Assembly (NCBI GenBank): GCA_002713215.1
Contig: PAVO01000023.1
Span: 36,490 to 100,489 of the forward strand
Reading direction: 5' to 3'
DNA: 64,000 bases
Source of the DNA: Crocinitomicaceae bacterium
GTDB taxonomy: Bacteria > Bacteroidota > Bacteroidia > Flavobacteriales_G > Salibacteraceae
A program made the translations under genes and the position numbers. Below are positions 8,964-16,780 of the stretch, piece by piece. Each line of letters starts with the position of its first letter. Position 1 is the first letter of the stretch. The notes under the pieces were generated by a model, which was not told the DNA's origin, did not search any database, and saw only the letters and a list, made by a program, of their open reading frames with translations.

Positions 8964-10289
8964 TTAGTTAAATCTTGCTGTGGTAGTTTCGTTAATCCAA
9001 CCTTTTACGGTATAACTATCCCCCTCGTTAATTCCGTAGAAAAAGCAATCTTGCTTTCCCGGAAACCTGCTCTTGGCTTTAGCAATTTTATTTCCAATTT
9101 TTTCTTTCAAACTTGGGTCTTTTGCCAAGGCTATTTGATATTTATCTACTGCAGCCCAGTTTCCGGCTCTTTTATCACAATCATTATCCCCACATGAACT
9201 GGCTCCTCCAAAATACGCATCACCAATCATCATGTAAGCCTCTCCGTTAGATTTATCTACCGATAAAGCTCGACTGGCCATCAACTTCGCTTTTGCATAT
9301 TGGCCATTGCTCAAATAGCAATACCCTGCTCTTAATGCGGCTTTAATCTTAAACGGCGCTTTATCGACCTCTGGTAATGAATCAGCCAGTGCAAATGCTT
9401 CCAAATAGTAATCTATCGCCTCCGGACATTTTTGTTTTTTCACATACCAATTGGCAATACTCCATGCGGCTAGTGGTGAAGGGGAAAGCTCCTGAAGTCG
9501 CTTAGCCACAGCAATATAAAAATCCGAATCCTCGCACTCTTTAGCATTTAACAATTCCAGAACTCCGCGAATCATTTCTGCATCATTCTGGTTTGCTTCA
9601 AACCTTGGTTTAAATGCGGTTACAAGATCCTCACAACTTGCCACTTCCTTGAAGAACTGAAGTAAGTTTTCGTTACTGGTTTTGTAATTGTTTATTTTCT
9701 TTTCACTCTTACCGTTTTTAATGTTGTAATCGGCAATCGCTTTTAAGATGGCATACAATTCAATAACATCAGTTTTGGTACACTTGCCCTGCTTGTACAT
9801 AGCATACCGTGCTTTGTACATATAAACAATGGCACCGGCACCCATTTTATTTCCACGAAGTTTTAGTGCTTCTTCAAACATTTCATAGGCTATTTCCGGT
9901 TGCTTTGGACGGTATTTAATGTGATCGCTTGCCTTCTTTTCAAGTACAAAACCTCGCTGACCAAAGTGCTCGATTCGCATGTCATAAACCGCCATTAAGG
10001 AGTCGACCAACAACTCCTTAAGCTCTGGGTTTCCTTTAGCTGCCTTAATTTTTGCCTTATAGATTTTGGGTACTTTCTGGTACGCACCTTTTCTTGCCTT
10101 TGGGCATATTTCAAATAAAATCTTATAGTACTTCAGGGCTTCGTTGTATTGCTTGTTTTTATAGTTCTCATCCCCCAATGAAATACTCTGGATACAGTTT
10201 ACACTATCCTCAGGCGTTGCGCCAAATTTTTGGGCACTCACACTCATTGCTCCAAACAGAAATAATCCTAACAATAATTTCACTCTCAT
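8964..10289 (-). CDS. Secreted TPR-repeat protein
   Basis: A signal peptide (MRVKLLLGLFLFGAMSVSAQ) precedes about 420 residues of tetratricopeptide-like helical hairpins. Examples are YKNKQYNEALKYYKILFEICP near the N-terminus and AALRAGYCYLSNGQYAKAKLMASRALSVDKSNGEAYMMIGDAYFG towards the C-terminus. It is probably periplasmic and mediates protein contacts. It sits between an outer-membrane barrel protein (11 nt upstream) and lptC (6 nt downstream), so a role in envelope assembly is plausible but inferred. No enzymatic motif is visible. Confidence 0.85.
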   Translation of the reverse strand: MRVKLLLGLFLFGAMSVSAQKFGATPEDSVNCIQSISLGDENYKNKQYNEALKYYKILFEICPKARKGAYQKVPKIYKAKIKAAKGNPELKELLVDSLMAVYDMRIEHFGQRGFVLEKKASDHIKYRPKQPEIAYEMFEEALKLRGNKMGAGAIVYMYKARYAMYKQGKCTKTDVIELYAILKAIADYNIKNGKSEKKINNYKTSNENLLQFFKEVASCEDLVTAFKPRFEANQNDAEMIRGVLELLNAKECEDSDFYIAVAKRLQELSPSPLAAWSIANWYVKKQKCPEAIDYYLEAFALADSLPEVDKAPFKIKAALRAGYCYLSNGQYAKAKLMASRALSVDKSNGEAYMMIGDAYFGGASSCGDNDCDKRAGNWAAVDKYQIALAKDPSLKEKIGNKIAKAKSRFPGKQDCFFYGINEGDSYTVKGWINETTTARFN

Positions 10290-10300
10290 CTTTTCTTGTT

Positions 10301-11593
10301 CTAATTGTATTTACTCGGTTTAAACCACGTGTCAAATTTGTGTGGATTAAAGGAAATCCCGAGATAAAAATTTGTAAAATTTTCCTTTATTAATCCATTT
10401 TCCTTCGAACCTCTTTGACCAAACTCTATACCAATGTTAATGGAGCTTTTCGTCTTCGTTTTTAGAACGGGAATCCCCAACCCTGCTGATACAGCATATT
10501 CAGAAACGTTGTTGGAATTCACAACCAGGCGGGTGTTGGCAAATTTATAGCCTGCCCGGTATCTTATACTTTGTAAGAACTTAGCCAATGCATCGGGGTT
10601 TGGAGTGCTTTCTATCCCAATGGAAAACTCTCTTCTTGAGTTTAGGTCGGTGTTATTTCCGAGGATCGTCAACTCCGACCAGTCCTGATACTTATAATCG
10701 GCCAATAGGGTCCAGCTTTTTCCCAAATATATTCCAACACCAAAATTCATGGTAGTTGGCATTTTCACCTTACCTTTTATTTCCGTGAAAACCACGGTAT
10801 CCTTAACATATTCCTGTCCTCCGGAAAGCCGATAGCTGTATGATTCTGAGTTTACCTTGGCATTAATTTCAAGCGACGGAGCATAGGTTGCTCCAAATGA
10901 CATTTTGAAATCCTTGGTAAACTGATGATCGTAGTATAACCCAACATCAAAAGCAACGTCATTAACACTGGATCGGTTTACAATGTTACTGCTCAGGGCA
11001 TCGGGTGAATCTAAGAAGTTGGTTGTTCTTCTGTTGGTTTTAACAAAGCCAAAATAGTAAATGAAATTCGCTCCAAAATTCAGAGTCCTTACTGAGTCTT
11101 TAAGAATACTATAACCTGCTCCAAACAAAAACTCGTTGATTCCGCCTTGACCATCATATACAAATTGATAATCGCCGAGTATAGGGTCGGTTTGATTGGC
11201 CTGAATATTATAACCAACTTTAGTATACTGCCTAAGGCTGGCACTCATTCCACCGCGCCTTCCTAAAGGAAACGCAACAGCAAGGTTATTGAAGTATCCG
11301 CGATTTGTTTTTTGTGTTACTGTTGCGGACTGAATGCTTCGGGTATCAAGATTATAATCTACACCAAAGGTAGTGTATTGAATACCGGCATGGGTTGCGG
11401 GGTTAAGAATGTTGACCCTTGCTTCTGAGGTAAATGCTGTACCGGTAGAAGCCATACTTCGCTGACTTGCAAATGCTCGAGTATTAATATCTCCCAAACC
11501 ATAAAACGAGTAGGGCGAATCGGTGGTTGTCTGTGCGAAGGCAACACTGCCCATTAAACAGAAAAAGAAAACTAACGGTTTACTTACTTTCAT
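10301..11593 (-). CDS. Outer-membrane beta-barrel protein (FadL/OmpP1-like)
   Basis: This 430-residue exported protein has a signal peptide (MKVSKPLVFFFCLMGSVAFAQ) and an amphipathic beta-strand pattern throughout. The mature N-terminus TTTDSPYSFYGLGDINTRAFASQRSMASTGTA resembles FadL-like Bacteroidota outer-membrane proteins, which begin with a hatch segment of this kind. The substrate is unknown. The start overlaps the end of coaX by 14 nt, so translation is coupled, and the TPR gene follows after 11 nt. Confidence 0.8.
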   Translation of the reverse strand: MKVSKPLVFFFCLMGSVAFAQTTTDSPYSFYGLGDINTRAFASQRSMASTGTAFTSEARVNILNPATHAGIQYTTFGVDYNLDTRSIQSATVTQKTNRGYFNNLAVAFPLGRRGGMSASLRQYTKVGYNIQANQTDPILGDYQFVYDGQGGINEFLFGAGYSILKDSVRTLNFGANFIYYFGFVKTNRRTTNFLDSPDALSSNIVNRSSVNDVAFDVGLYYDHQFTKDFKMSFGATYAPSLEINAKVNSESYSYRLSGGQEYVKDTVVFTEIKGKVKMPTTMNFGVGIYLGKSWTLLADYKYQDWSELTILGNNTDLNSRREFSIGIESTPNPDALAKFLQSIRYRAGYKFANTRLVVNSNNVSEYAVSAGLGIPVLKTKTKSSINIGIEFGQRGSKENGLIKENFTNFYLGISFNPHKFDTWFKPSKYN

Positions 11594-12311
11594 TAATTTT
11601 CAATATGTAATACAATCCTTCAAGGGTTAGATTTGGGCGTGCAAAAATGGGATATTTAAACGCCTTTACAAAACGTTCGTGATCTCCGCCTGTTAAAACA
11701 ATATATAAGTCGTTATATTGCCTCTTATATTCCTCAATTACTCCTTCCAATTCAAAGCGAATTCCATTCATAACACCACTCAGGATAGACTCCTTGGTAT
11801 TACCACCAATTACTGCCACATCACCTTCTGGCTCCAACAACGGCAAGCGGCCTGTATTGGTGCTTAAACTCTCCAGGCGCATTTGAAGCCCTGGTGAAAT
11901 TGCACCTCCCAGGTATTCGCCTGTTGCATTAACGAAGTCGTATTTAATACAGGTTCCCATATCAATAGACAGCACATTCTGATTAGGGTGGTGTGTATGG
12001 CAGGCCACAGCATTGGCCAACCGATCCTGGCCCAAGGTTTCGGGTGTTCGGTAATTATTTTTCAATGGGAGATTTGAACTATTGTTCAGGTAAATGGTTT
12101 TAAACCGGTTGGTTATTTCTTTCTCAATTTCATTTTCTTCTTCAATTACCGAACTAATAATACAAGGCGTTTCGGGAGAAATTGAGTCCAGATGTTCTTT
12201 AAAAAGGTCAAAATCGGTTTCTCGGTTGAGTTTTTTTAATTGCACCATTCCTTTCTGATCGAAAAGCGCGAGTTTTAGTTGAGTATTTCCAAGGTCGGCG
12301 ACCAGATACAT
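11580..12311 (-). CDS. coaX: Type III pantothenate kinase
   Basis: CoaX phosphorylates pantothenate, the first committed step of coenzyme A synthesis, and belongs to the ASKHA ATPase fold. The phosphate-1 motif DLGNTQLK is at residues 6-13 and the second motif LSIDMGTCIKYDFV at about residues 115-128. GGAISPGLQMRLESL and VLTGGDHERF complete the family pattern. The 243-residue length is typical. It is the first gene of the minus-strand envelope block that runs to ppiD, with a promoter candidate just upstream at 12328-12335. Confidence 0.93.
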   Translation of the reverse strand: MYLVADLGNTQLKLALFDQKGMVQLKKLNRETDFDLFKEHLDSISPETPCIISSVIEEENEIEKEITNRFKTIYLNNSSNLPLKNNYRTPETLGQDRLANAVACHTHHPNQNVLSIDMGTCIKYDFVNATGEYLGGAISPGLQMRLESLSTNTGRLPLLEPEGDVAVIGGNTKESILSGVMNGIRFELEGVIEEYKRQYNDLYIVLTGGDHERFVKAFKYPIFARPNLTLEGLYYILKINESK

Positions 12312-12327
12312 TGCTTAAAAATGGGTG

Positions 12328-12335
12328 CAAATATA
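12328..12335 (-). promoter_or_regulatory. -7 box upstream of coaX
   Basis: The minus-strand sequence TATATTTG is a perfect match to TAnnTTTG, 17 nt before the coaX ATG. No TTG is found at the proper spacing for a -33 box. The predicted leader is about 10 nt. Confidence 0.5.
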
Positions 12336-12405
12336 TGAATATTAAGAGCTTGCGAATTGGTAAGGACAATTTCAAAGTAGCGTTTTTTCAGAATAAAAAT
12401 TTATC

Positions 12406-12413
12406 TACATTTG
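12406..12413 (+). promoter_or_regulatory. -7 box of the tRNA-Phe promoter
   Basis: TACATTTG matches TAnnTTTG exactly and ends 13 nt before the tRNA 5' end, so transcription would start about 7 nt before the mature RNA. A T-run at 12383-12388 lies at the -33 position but lacks the G. Confidence 0.6.
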
Positions 12414-12426
12414 CCGCCCTATTACT

Positions 12427-12502
12427 GGTGCCTTAGCTCAGTTGGTAGAGCACAGGACTGAAAATCCTGGTGTCCCTGGTTCGATTCCTGGAGGCACCAC
12501 CA
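12427..12502 (+). tRNA. tRNA-Phe (anticodon GAA)
   Basis: A complete cloverleaf is visible. The acceptor GGTGCCT pairs perfectly with AGGCACC. The D arm contains AGCTCAGTTGGTAGAGC. The anticodon arm CAGGA-CTGAAAA-TCCTG places GAA at positions 34-36, and the T loop is TTCGATT. The discriminator is A12499 and CCA is encoded at 12500-12502. It has its own -7 box upstream and a strong terminator downstream, so it is a stand-alone tRNA unit. Confidence 0.97.
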
Positions 12503-12511
12503 GAAATAGTT

Positions 12512-12546
12512 AAAGCCTTGATCTCGTTGAGATTGAGGCTTTTTTT
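12512..12546 (+). terminator. Rho-independent terminator of tRNA-Phe
   Basis: A 14-bp stem begins AAAGCCT and closes with AGGCTTT, includes two G-T pairs, has a 3-nt GTT loop and continues into a T-run. It starts 10 nt after the tRNA end. Confidence 0.9.
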
Positions 12547-12735
12547 GTTGTGCTTATCCTATGACTAGACATACCCCAAGGGTTCGCCCCCTGCAAATTA
12601 TAAACATCTCTAAATAGGCCAAACTCTATAATCAATTATAGTGCAGTGTGTGCCATTTGTGCATTTATAAACATCCCTTTTTTGTGAAATTCGGGTTCCA
12701 AACCTGACTTATCAGGCTTTGATTTGCAGTTCAAA

Positions 12736-13500
12736 ATGAAATTATTCTTGAACAAGGTCATGAAAAGTAAAACTCAAATTCTTGGAATTCTAATATCTCT
12801 TTTGATGGTCTTGGGGTTTATTCTCACTGACCCAATTTCCCAACAACACCGCTACCACCAATTCACATATGATACAATGCTACTCGGAATTCCTAACTTC
12901 TGGAATGTAATTACCAACATCCCTTTTATTGTTGTTGGCTTAATCGGGGCACGATGGGTGTGGAAACAACATCGGAATTACAGACTCAGAACCTTAGCGT
13001 CCTGGCTTTTTATAGGGTTGATTGGAATTGGGATTGGCTCAACCTATTATCACATCAACCCCGCTATCGATACACTGTTTTGGGACCGCCTGCCAATGGC
13101 ATTGGTCTTTTCAATTCTTCTGGTTGTGGTTGTACACAATTTTGTTTCAAAAAAGCTCAGCAGACAAATACAGTGGCCTGTCATTATTTGCTCTCTTTTA
13201 AGTGTTATTTATTGGCGGGTAACTGAGTCTCTTGGCTACGGCGACCTGCGGCCCTATATTTTGGTTCAGTTTATTCCTATGCTTCTTATCCCCTACTTCC
13301 TTTGGTTAAATCGATATGGTAAGGTAAGGGGCTGGATGCTAGCGTCACTGCTGACCTATATTCTTGCTAAAATCTCCGAACATTTTGATGCTGAGCTTTT
13401 TGAACTGACCGGTTTTATCGCAGGCCATCCGATCAAACATTTACTAGCCGCAATGGCAATGATTTTTATCTTTAAGCACTTTCAAAAAAACGCCTCATGA
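12736..13500 (+). CDS. Ceramidase-like (CREST superfamily) integral membrane hydrolase
   Basis: This protein of about 254 residues has seven or so hydrophobic helices and the conserved polar residues of the alkaline ceramidase/CREST family. The motifs are GSTYYHINP, DTLFWDRLPMAL, SLGYGDLRPYILVQFIPML, LAKISEHFDAELFEL and GHPIKHLLAAMAM. The Ser, Asp and three His are the expected zinc and catalytic site within the membrane. Members hydrolyse ceramides or related amides. Bacteroidota make sphingolipids, so a lipid-amide substrate is reasonable but unproven. I prefer the ATG at 12736. A TTG at 12724 and an ATG at 12760 are alternatives and no clear ribosome site decides. Its stop overlaps the next gene by 4 nt. 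Confidence 0.8.
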   Translation: MKLFLNKVMKSKTQILGILISLLMVLGFILTDPISQQHRYHQFTYDTMLLGIPNFWNVITNIPFIVVGLIGARWVWKQHRNYRLRTLASWLFIGLIGIGIGSTYYHINPAIDTLFWDRLPMALVFSILLVVVVHNFVSKKLSRQIQWPVIICSLLSVIYWRVTESLGYGDLRPYILVQFIPMLLIPYFLWLNRYGKVRGWMLASLLTYILAKISEHFDAELFELTGFIAGHPIKHLLAAMAMIFIFKHFQKNAS

Positions 13501-14141
13501 GTTTTTCACTTGCAATTTCCGATTTCCGAACTCCTTTTAAAAAGAACAGCCTTTTAATTGGAATGGTTTTAACCTTCGTTCTGTTATGGGCCTCTACCCT
13601 GTTTCAAACTACCGACCTTAACAACTGGTTCCTGGAAAACCTTCTGGTTATCTTGTTTCTTTCGGTGCTGTCCTTAACCTATTCCAGATATAAGTTCAGT
13701 GACTTATCCTATCTTATGATATTTGTTTACTTGTGCTTACACATTCATGGTGCCATGCACACCTATGCGGAAGCACCCATTGGTTATTGGCTGTCTGATG
13801 CGCTTAGTTGGTCCCGGAATAATTACGATCGAATCGTACATTTTTCGTTTGGCTTTTTATTGGCCTATCCCATGCGCGAAGTATTTCTCAATATTCTTAA
13901 GGTAAAACGATGGGTGGCCTGGTTGCTTCCCATGGAAATCACACTTTCCTTTAGCGGAATGTATGAGATTATTGAATGGTCAGTGGCCGACTTATTTTTC
14001 CCCGAACAGGGAGTTGCCTATCTCGGCACGCAGGGAGACATTTGGGATGCCCAAAAAGACATGGCTCTTGCCTTTCTGGGCTCTATCCTTATTACTATAA
14101 TCGTATTGGCCATTCGCAAGGCGTGGCGAATAGAAACCTGA
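13497..14141 (+). CDS. DUF2238 (YjdF-like) integral membrane protein
   Basis: This 214-residue protein has about six membrane helices and the signature of the DUF2238/YjdF family. The conserved residues are HIHGAMHTYAEAPIGYW, NNYDRIVHFSFGFLLAYP, SGMYEIIEWSVADLFFP and YLGTQGDIWDAQKDMALA. The repeated His, Glu and Asp at membrane boundaries suggest a metal- or proton-binding site, but no activity is established that I know of. It overlaps the ceramidase-like gene by 4 nt (ATGA), so the two are translationally coupled and probably work on related membrane substrates. It converges with the M3 peptidase gene with only 4 nt between. Confidence 0.85.
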   Translation: MSFSLAISDFRTPFKKNSLLIGMVLTFVLLWASTLFQTTDLNNWFLENLLVILFLSVLSLTYSRYKFSDLSYLMIFVYLCLHIHGAMHTYAEAPIGYWLSDALSWSRNNYDRIVHFSFGFLLAYPMREVFLNILKVKRWVAWLLPMEITLSFSGMYEIIEWSVADLFFPEQGVAYLGTQGDIWDAQKDMALAFLGSILITIIVLAIRKAWRIET

Positions 14142-14145
14142 AAAC

Positions 14146-16302
14146 TTATTCTGCTGCTACGGGAAACCCTCTATCCCGCATTAATGCGTCAATCTTTGCG
14201 TCTCTTCCTCTAAACAATCGATATGCCTCCGCAGGATCGATGGCGTTTCGTGGTGCGAATAAATACTTCACTGCTTTATCAGCTAATTCTTTGTCGTAAA
14301 AGCCGTTTGGAGCTTCAGCGAATGCCTCTGCAGCATCGGCGGTTAACACATCGGCCCACATGTATCCATAATAGGCGGTCGCATATCCCTCACCGGAGAA
14401 CACATGGCCAAAGTGTGGGGTTCTATGCCGCATGGGTAATTCTTTTGGCATCTTCATTTCTGTCAAGGTCTCTCGCTCAAATTTATCGATGTCAATTTCA
14501 GCTGGGTCGGCCAGGTGAAGCTTCATGTCCATAATAGCCGAAGCTAGATATTCGGTCGTAGCAAACCCCTGGTTAAAGGTGCTTGCCTTTTTAATTTTTG
14601 CAGCTAATTCGGCCGGCATAGGCTCCCCGGTTTGGCTATGCACCAGGTAATTATTAATCACCTCATCGGTAGACAACCAGCGTTCGAGCAGTTGCGATTG
14701 AAATTCAGTATAGTCCCTAACTCCACCATTCAAGGTTGGGTATTTTACATTGGCGGAAAAGAAGTGTAATGCATGGCCAAACTCGTGGAAGAAAGTTGTC
14801 GCGTCATCCCAGGAAACCAACAACGCTTCTCCGGGCGCAGGTTTTACAAAATTTGAATTGTTGGACGCCAATACGTTTTTATCTCCATCAAAACTAGATT
14901 GGCTTCGATATGTCGTTGCCCAGGCACCCGATCGTTTTCCTTTTCTTGCATAGGGGTCAAGGTACCAAAGCCCTACATTTTCACCCGTATTGATGTCGGT
15001 TACCTCCCACACTTTTACATCTTCATGAAATACAGGGACGGAACCCTCCGGTACAGGAGTGAATTTGAAATTGAAAAGCTTTCCCGCAACCATATGCATG
15101 GCCTCAGTAAGTTTGTTCAATTGCAGGTACTGTTTTACTTCCTCTGAATTTAAATCGTATTTCTCCTTTCGTACTTTTTCGGCATAGAAACGATAATCCC
15201 AGGGTTCAATGGTAATGTTATCGCCGTTCTTATTGGTTATGGCTTGCATATCGGCTACTTCTTCCGCAACGCGTGCGATAGCAGCAGGCCATACCGCCTC
15301 CATAAGGGCCATGGCATTTTCAGGGGTTTTGGCCATTCGGTCTTGCAAGCGCCACTCAGCATAGTTTTTATACCCAAGAATTTCAACTTTTTTCCTTCGA
15401 AGCCTTAGTATTTCAGCAATCAGTTCGTTGTTATCGTATTCATCGCCATTGTCTCCCCGAGAGTAATAGTTGGTCCACACTTGCTTCCGTAAATCCCTTT
15501 CGGTGGAGTATGTCAAAAACGGATCCATGGAAGAACGGCTATTGGTAATAGCGTACTTACCTTCCTGGCCTTTATCTGCGGCAATTCTTGCTGCGGATTT
15601 AATAAACCCTTCCGACAAACCACCCAACTGGTCTTCGTTGAGGTAGGTTACGTAATTTTCTTCATCGTGTAGTACGTTATTTGAAAACTGGGTGTAGAGG
15701 CTTGAAAGCTCTTTGCTCAATTTGGCATATTCTGCCTTTTTCTCTGCATCCAATTCAGCCCCTTTCATGGTAAACCCTAAGTAGGTTAACTCTACTACCC
15801 GCTGTTGTTCTGCTGGGAGCGGTGTTTTCTGTGAAGCTTCATAAACGGTTTTTATCCGTTTAAATAGTTTTTCGTTCTGGGTTATTTTGGATTGGAAGTC
15901 AGAAAATAATGGCGCAAGTTCCTTTTGAATTTCCCTAAATTCAGGAGAAGACATGTTGGCGCTTAATATTCCGTAATAAGCAAACAGTCGATTAAGTTCT
16001 GCACCTGACCGCTCCATCTCCGCTATTGTATTTTCGAAAGTAGGAGCTTCAGAGTTGTTTGCAATGGCATCTATTTCTTTTAGTTTGATTTCCATGCCTA
16101 GCATTACGGCCGGCTTTACATCTTCTATTTTAACCTGATCAAAAGCAGGAACACCACCATAAGGCCCTGACCATTCTTTTAGGAGTATATTATCAATCAT
16201 GTGTTCTTCTTTAGTCTCTTCTTGTTGAGCGCATCCATAGAATAACAGGGTTACACCTGTTAGTGCCAATAGGCTAATTGCTTTAAACGATTTAGTCATC
16301 AT
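14146..16302 (-). CDS. M3-family peptidyl-dipeptidase (Dcp-like), lipoprotein form
   Basis: This zinc metallopeptidase of about 718 residues releases dipeptides from peptide C-termini or degrades oligopeptides. The M3 zinc motif HEFGHALHFF is at about residues 508-517, preceded by DDATTFF. C-terminal family blocks are present, such as PHFGHVFSGEGYATAYYGYMWADVLTADAAEAF and FLAPRNA-type segments near the end. The N-terminus has a hydrophobic stretch ending FYGCAQQ, a lipobox, so the enzyme is likely attached to a membrane facing the periplasm. I chose the methionine pair before TKSFKAIS as start; a start 21 nt upstream is possible. It is convergent with the DUF2238 gene and apparently monocistronic. 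Confidence 0.93.
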   Translation of the reverse strand: MMTKSFKAISLLALTGVTLLFYGCAQQEETKEEHMIDNILLKEWSGPYGGVPAFDQVKIEDVKPAVMLGMEIKLKEIDAIANNSEAPTFENTIAEMERSGAELNRLFAYYGILSANMSSPEFREIQKELAPLFSDFQSKITQNEKLFKRIKTVYEASQKTPLPAEQQRVVELTYLGFTMKGAELDAEKKAEYAKLSKELSSLYTQFSNNVLHDEENYVTYLNEDQLGGLSEGFIKSAARIAADKGQEGKYAITNSRSSMDPFLTYSTERDLRKQVWTNYYSRGDNGDEYDNNELIAEILRLRRKKVEILGYKNYAEWRLQDRMAKTPENAMALMEAVWPAAIARVAEEVADMQAITNKNGDNITIEPWDYRFYAEKVRKEKYDLNSEEVKQYLQLNKLTEAMHMVAGKLFNFKFTPVPEGSVPVFHEDVKVWEVTDINTGENVGLWYLDPYARKGKRSGAWATTYRSQSSFDGDKNVLASNNSNFVKPAPGEALLVSWDDATTFFHEFGHALHFFSANVKYPTLNGGVRDYTEFQSQLLERWLSTDEVINNYLVHSQTGEPMPAELAAKIKKASTFNQGFATTEYLASAIMDMKLHLADPAEIDIDKFERETLTEMKMPKELPMRHRTPHFGHVFSGEGYATAYYGYMWADVLTADAAEAFAEAPNGFYDKELADKAVKYLFAPRNAIDPAEAYRLFRGRDAKIDALMRDRGFPVAAE

Positions 16303-16377
16303 CTTGTTTTTTAGGGAGAACATAAATACAAAAAAAGGAGAGTACTCTCACTTACCGCTTATGTATTTATAGGCATT

Positions 16378-16430
16378 TGGCCCGGACGAGACTCGAACCC
16401 GCGACCCCATTGGGCTTTGGCTTTTCACAC
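16378..16430 (-). pseudogene. tRNA 3'-half remnant
   Basis: On the minus strand the last 25 nt form a T arm (GCGGG-TTCGAGT-CTCGT, with wobble pairs), an acceptor 3' strand CCGGGCC and a discriminator A. GCCC-aat-GGGG just before it could be a long variable arm, as in class II tRNAs. The 5' acceptor strand GGCCCGG is absent within the next 90 nt, no D arm is found and the anticodon stem has only about three pairs. It is therefore a fragment, not a working tRNA. CCA is not encoded. Confidence 0.55.
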
Positions 16431-16546
16431 CGGTCAATGTGAGTTTCACTTTGATCGAGATTAGCTGCGCTGATCTCTTGTGGGGGAGGTACAAATAAAA
16501 GCTCCTTGCACTTCTCGCAAATACTTTTTTAGTTTGTCACGCCCAT

Positions 16547-16581
16547 CGAAGCCCGCCTGCCTGTCAGACAGGCAAACTTCG
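16547..16581. repeat. REP-like palindrome
   Basis: An inner perfect inverted repeat TGCCTGTC-A-GACAGGCA (16558-16574) is enclosed by outer arms CGAAG and CTTCG (16547-16551 and 16577-16581). The form resembles dispersed extragenic palindromes. No second copy is in the window. Confidence 0.55.
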
Positions 16582-16597
16582 TAAGCGTTCTAAACTA

Positions 16598-16632
16598 AAA
16601 AAGCCCCTTCCGTTTCACGAAAGAGGCTTTTA
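16598..16632 (-). terminator. Terminator of tRNA-Val
   Basis: The stem is AAAGCC, CTT and CG pairing across TTTCA with CG, AAG and GGCTTT, each arm having a single-base bulge. On the minus strand it ends in a T-run. It begins 5 nt after the tRNA-Val 3' end. Confidence 0.65.
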
Positions 16633-16636
16633 CTTG

Positions 16637-16711
16637 TGGGCGATGAGAGATTCGAACTCCCGACCCCCTGGGTGTAAACCAGGTGCTCTGAACCAACTGA
16701 GCTAATCGCCC
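16637..16711 (-). tRNA. tRNA-Val (anticodon TAC)
   Basis: A complete cloverleaf is seen on the minus strand. The acceptor GGGCGAT pairs with ATCGCCC. The D arm contains TAGCTCAGTTGGTTCAGAGCA. The anticodon arm CCTGG-TTTACAC-CCAGG gives anticodon TAC, and the T loop is TTCGAAT. The discriminator is A and CCA is not encoded. An excellent promoter lies upstream (16745-16774) and a terminator follows. Confidence 0.96.
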
Positions 16712-16744
16712 GAAAAAAAGAACTGGTCCCGAATTTTCGGGCTG

Positions 16745-16774
16745 CAAATATAGTGCGATTTCTAATTATTGCAA
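16745..16774 (-). promoter_or_regulatory. Promoter of tRNA-Val
   Basis: On the minus strand TTG (16774-16772), 19 nt, then TATATTTG (16752-16745), a full consensus match. Start is predicted near 16738. A perfect palindrome CCCGAA-tt-TTCGGG (16728-16741) overlaps the predicted start and may form at the end of the upstream ABC-transporter mRNA. Confidence 0.7.
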
Positions 16775-16780
16775 GGTTTT

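Larger units (their letters stand above)
16324..16636. other. Gene-free stretch with structured remnants
   Basis: No protein gene is supported here. It holds a tRNA 3'-end remnant (16378-16430), a hairpin GTGA-gtt-TCAC at 16439-16449, a 9-bp hairpin GAGATTAGC-tgc-GCTGATCTC with one wobble pair at 16457-16477, a REP-like palindrome (16547-16581) and a terminator (16598-16632). The concentration of folded elements is far above that of other gaps in the window. Confidence 0.6.

Noticed and set aside
12699..12721. Riboswitch-like hairpin (CCTGA-ctta-TCAGG) before the ceramidase-like gene
   Set aside because: It is a short hairpin without conserved riboswitch sequence.
16378..16463. A complete tRNA gene
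   Set aside because: The 5' acceptor strand and D arm are missing and the anticodon stem is only about three pairs.
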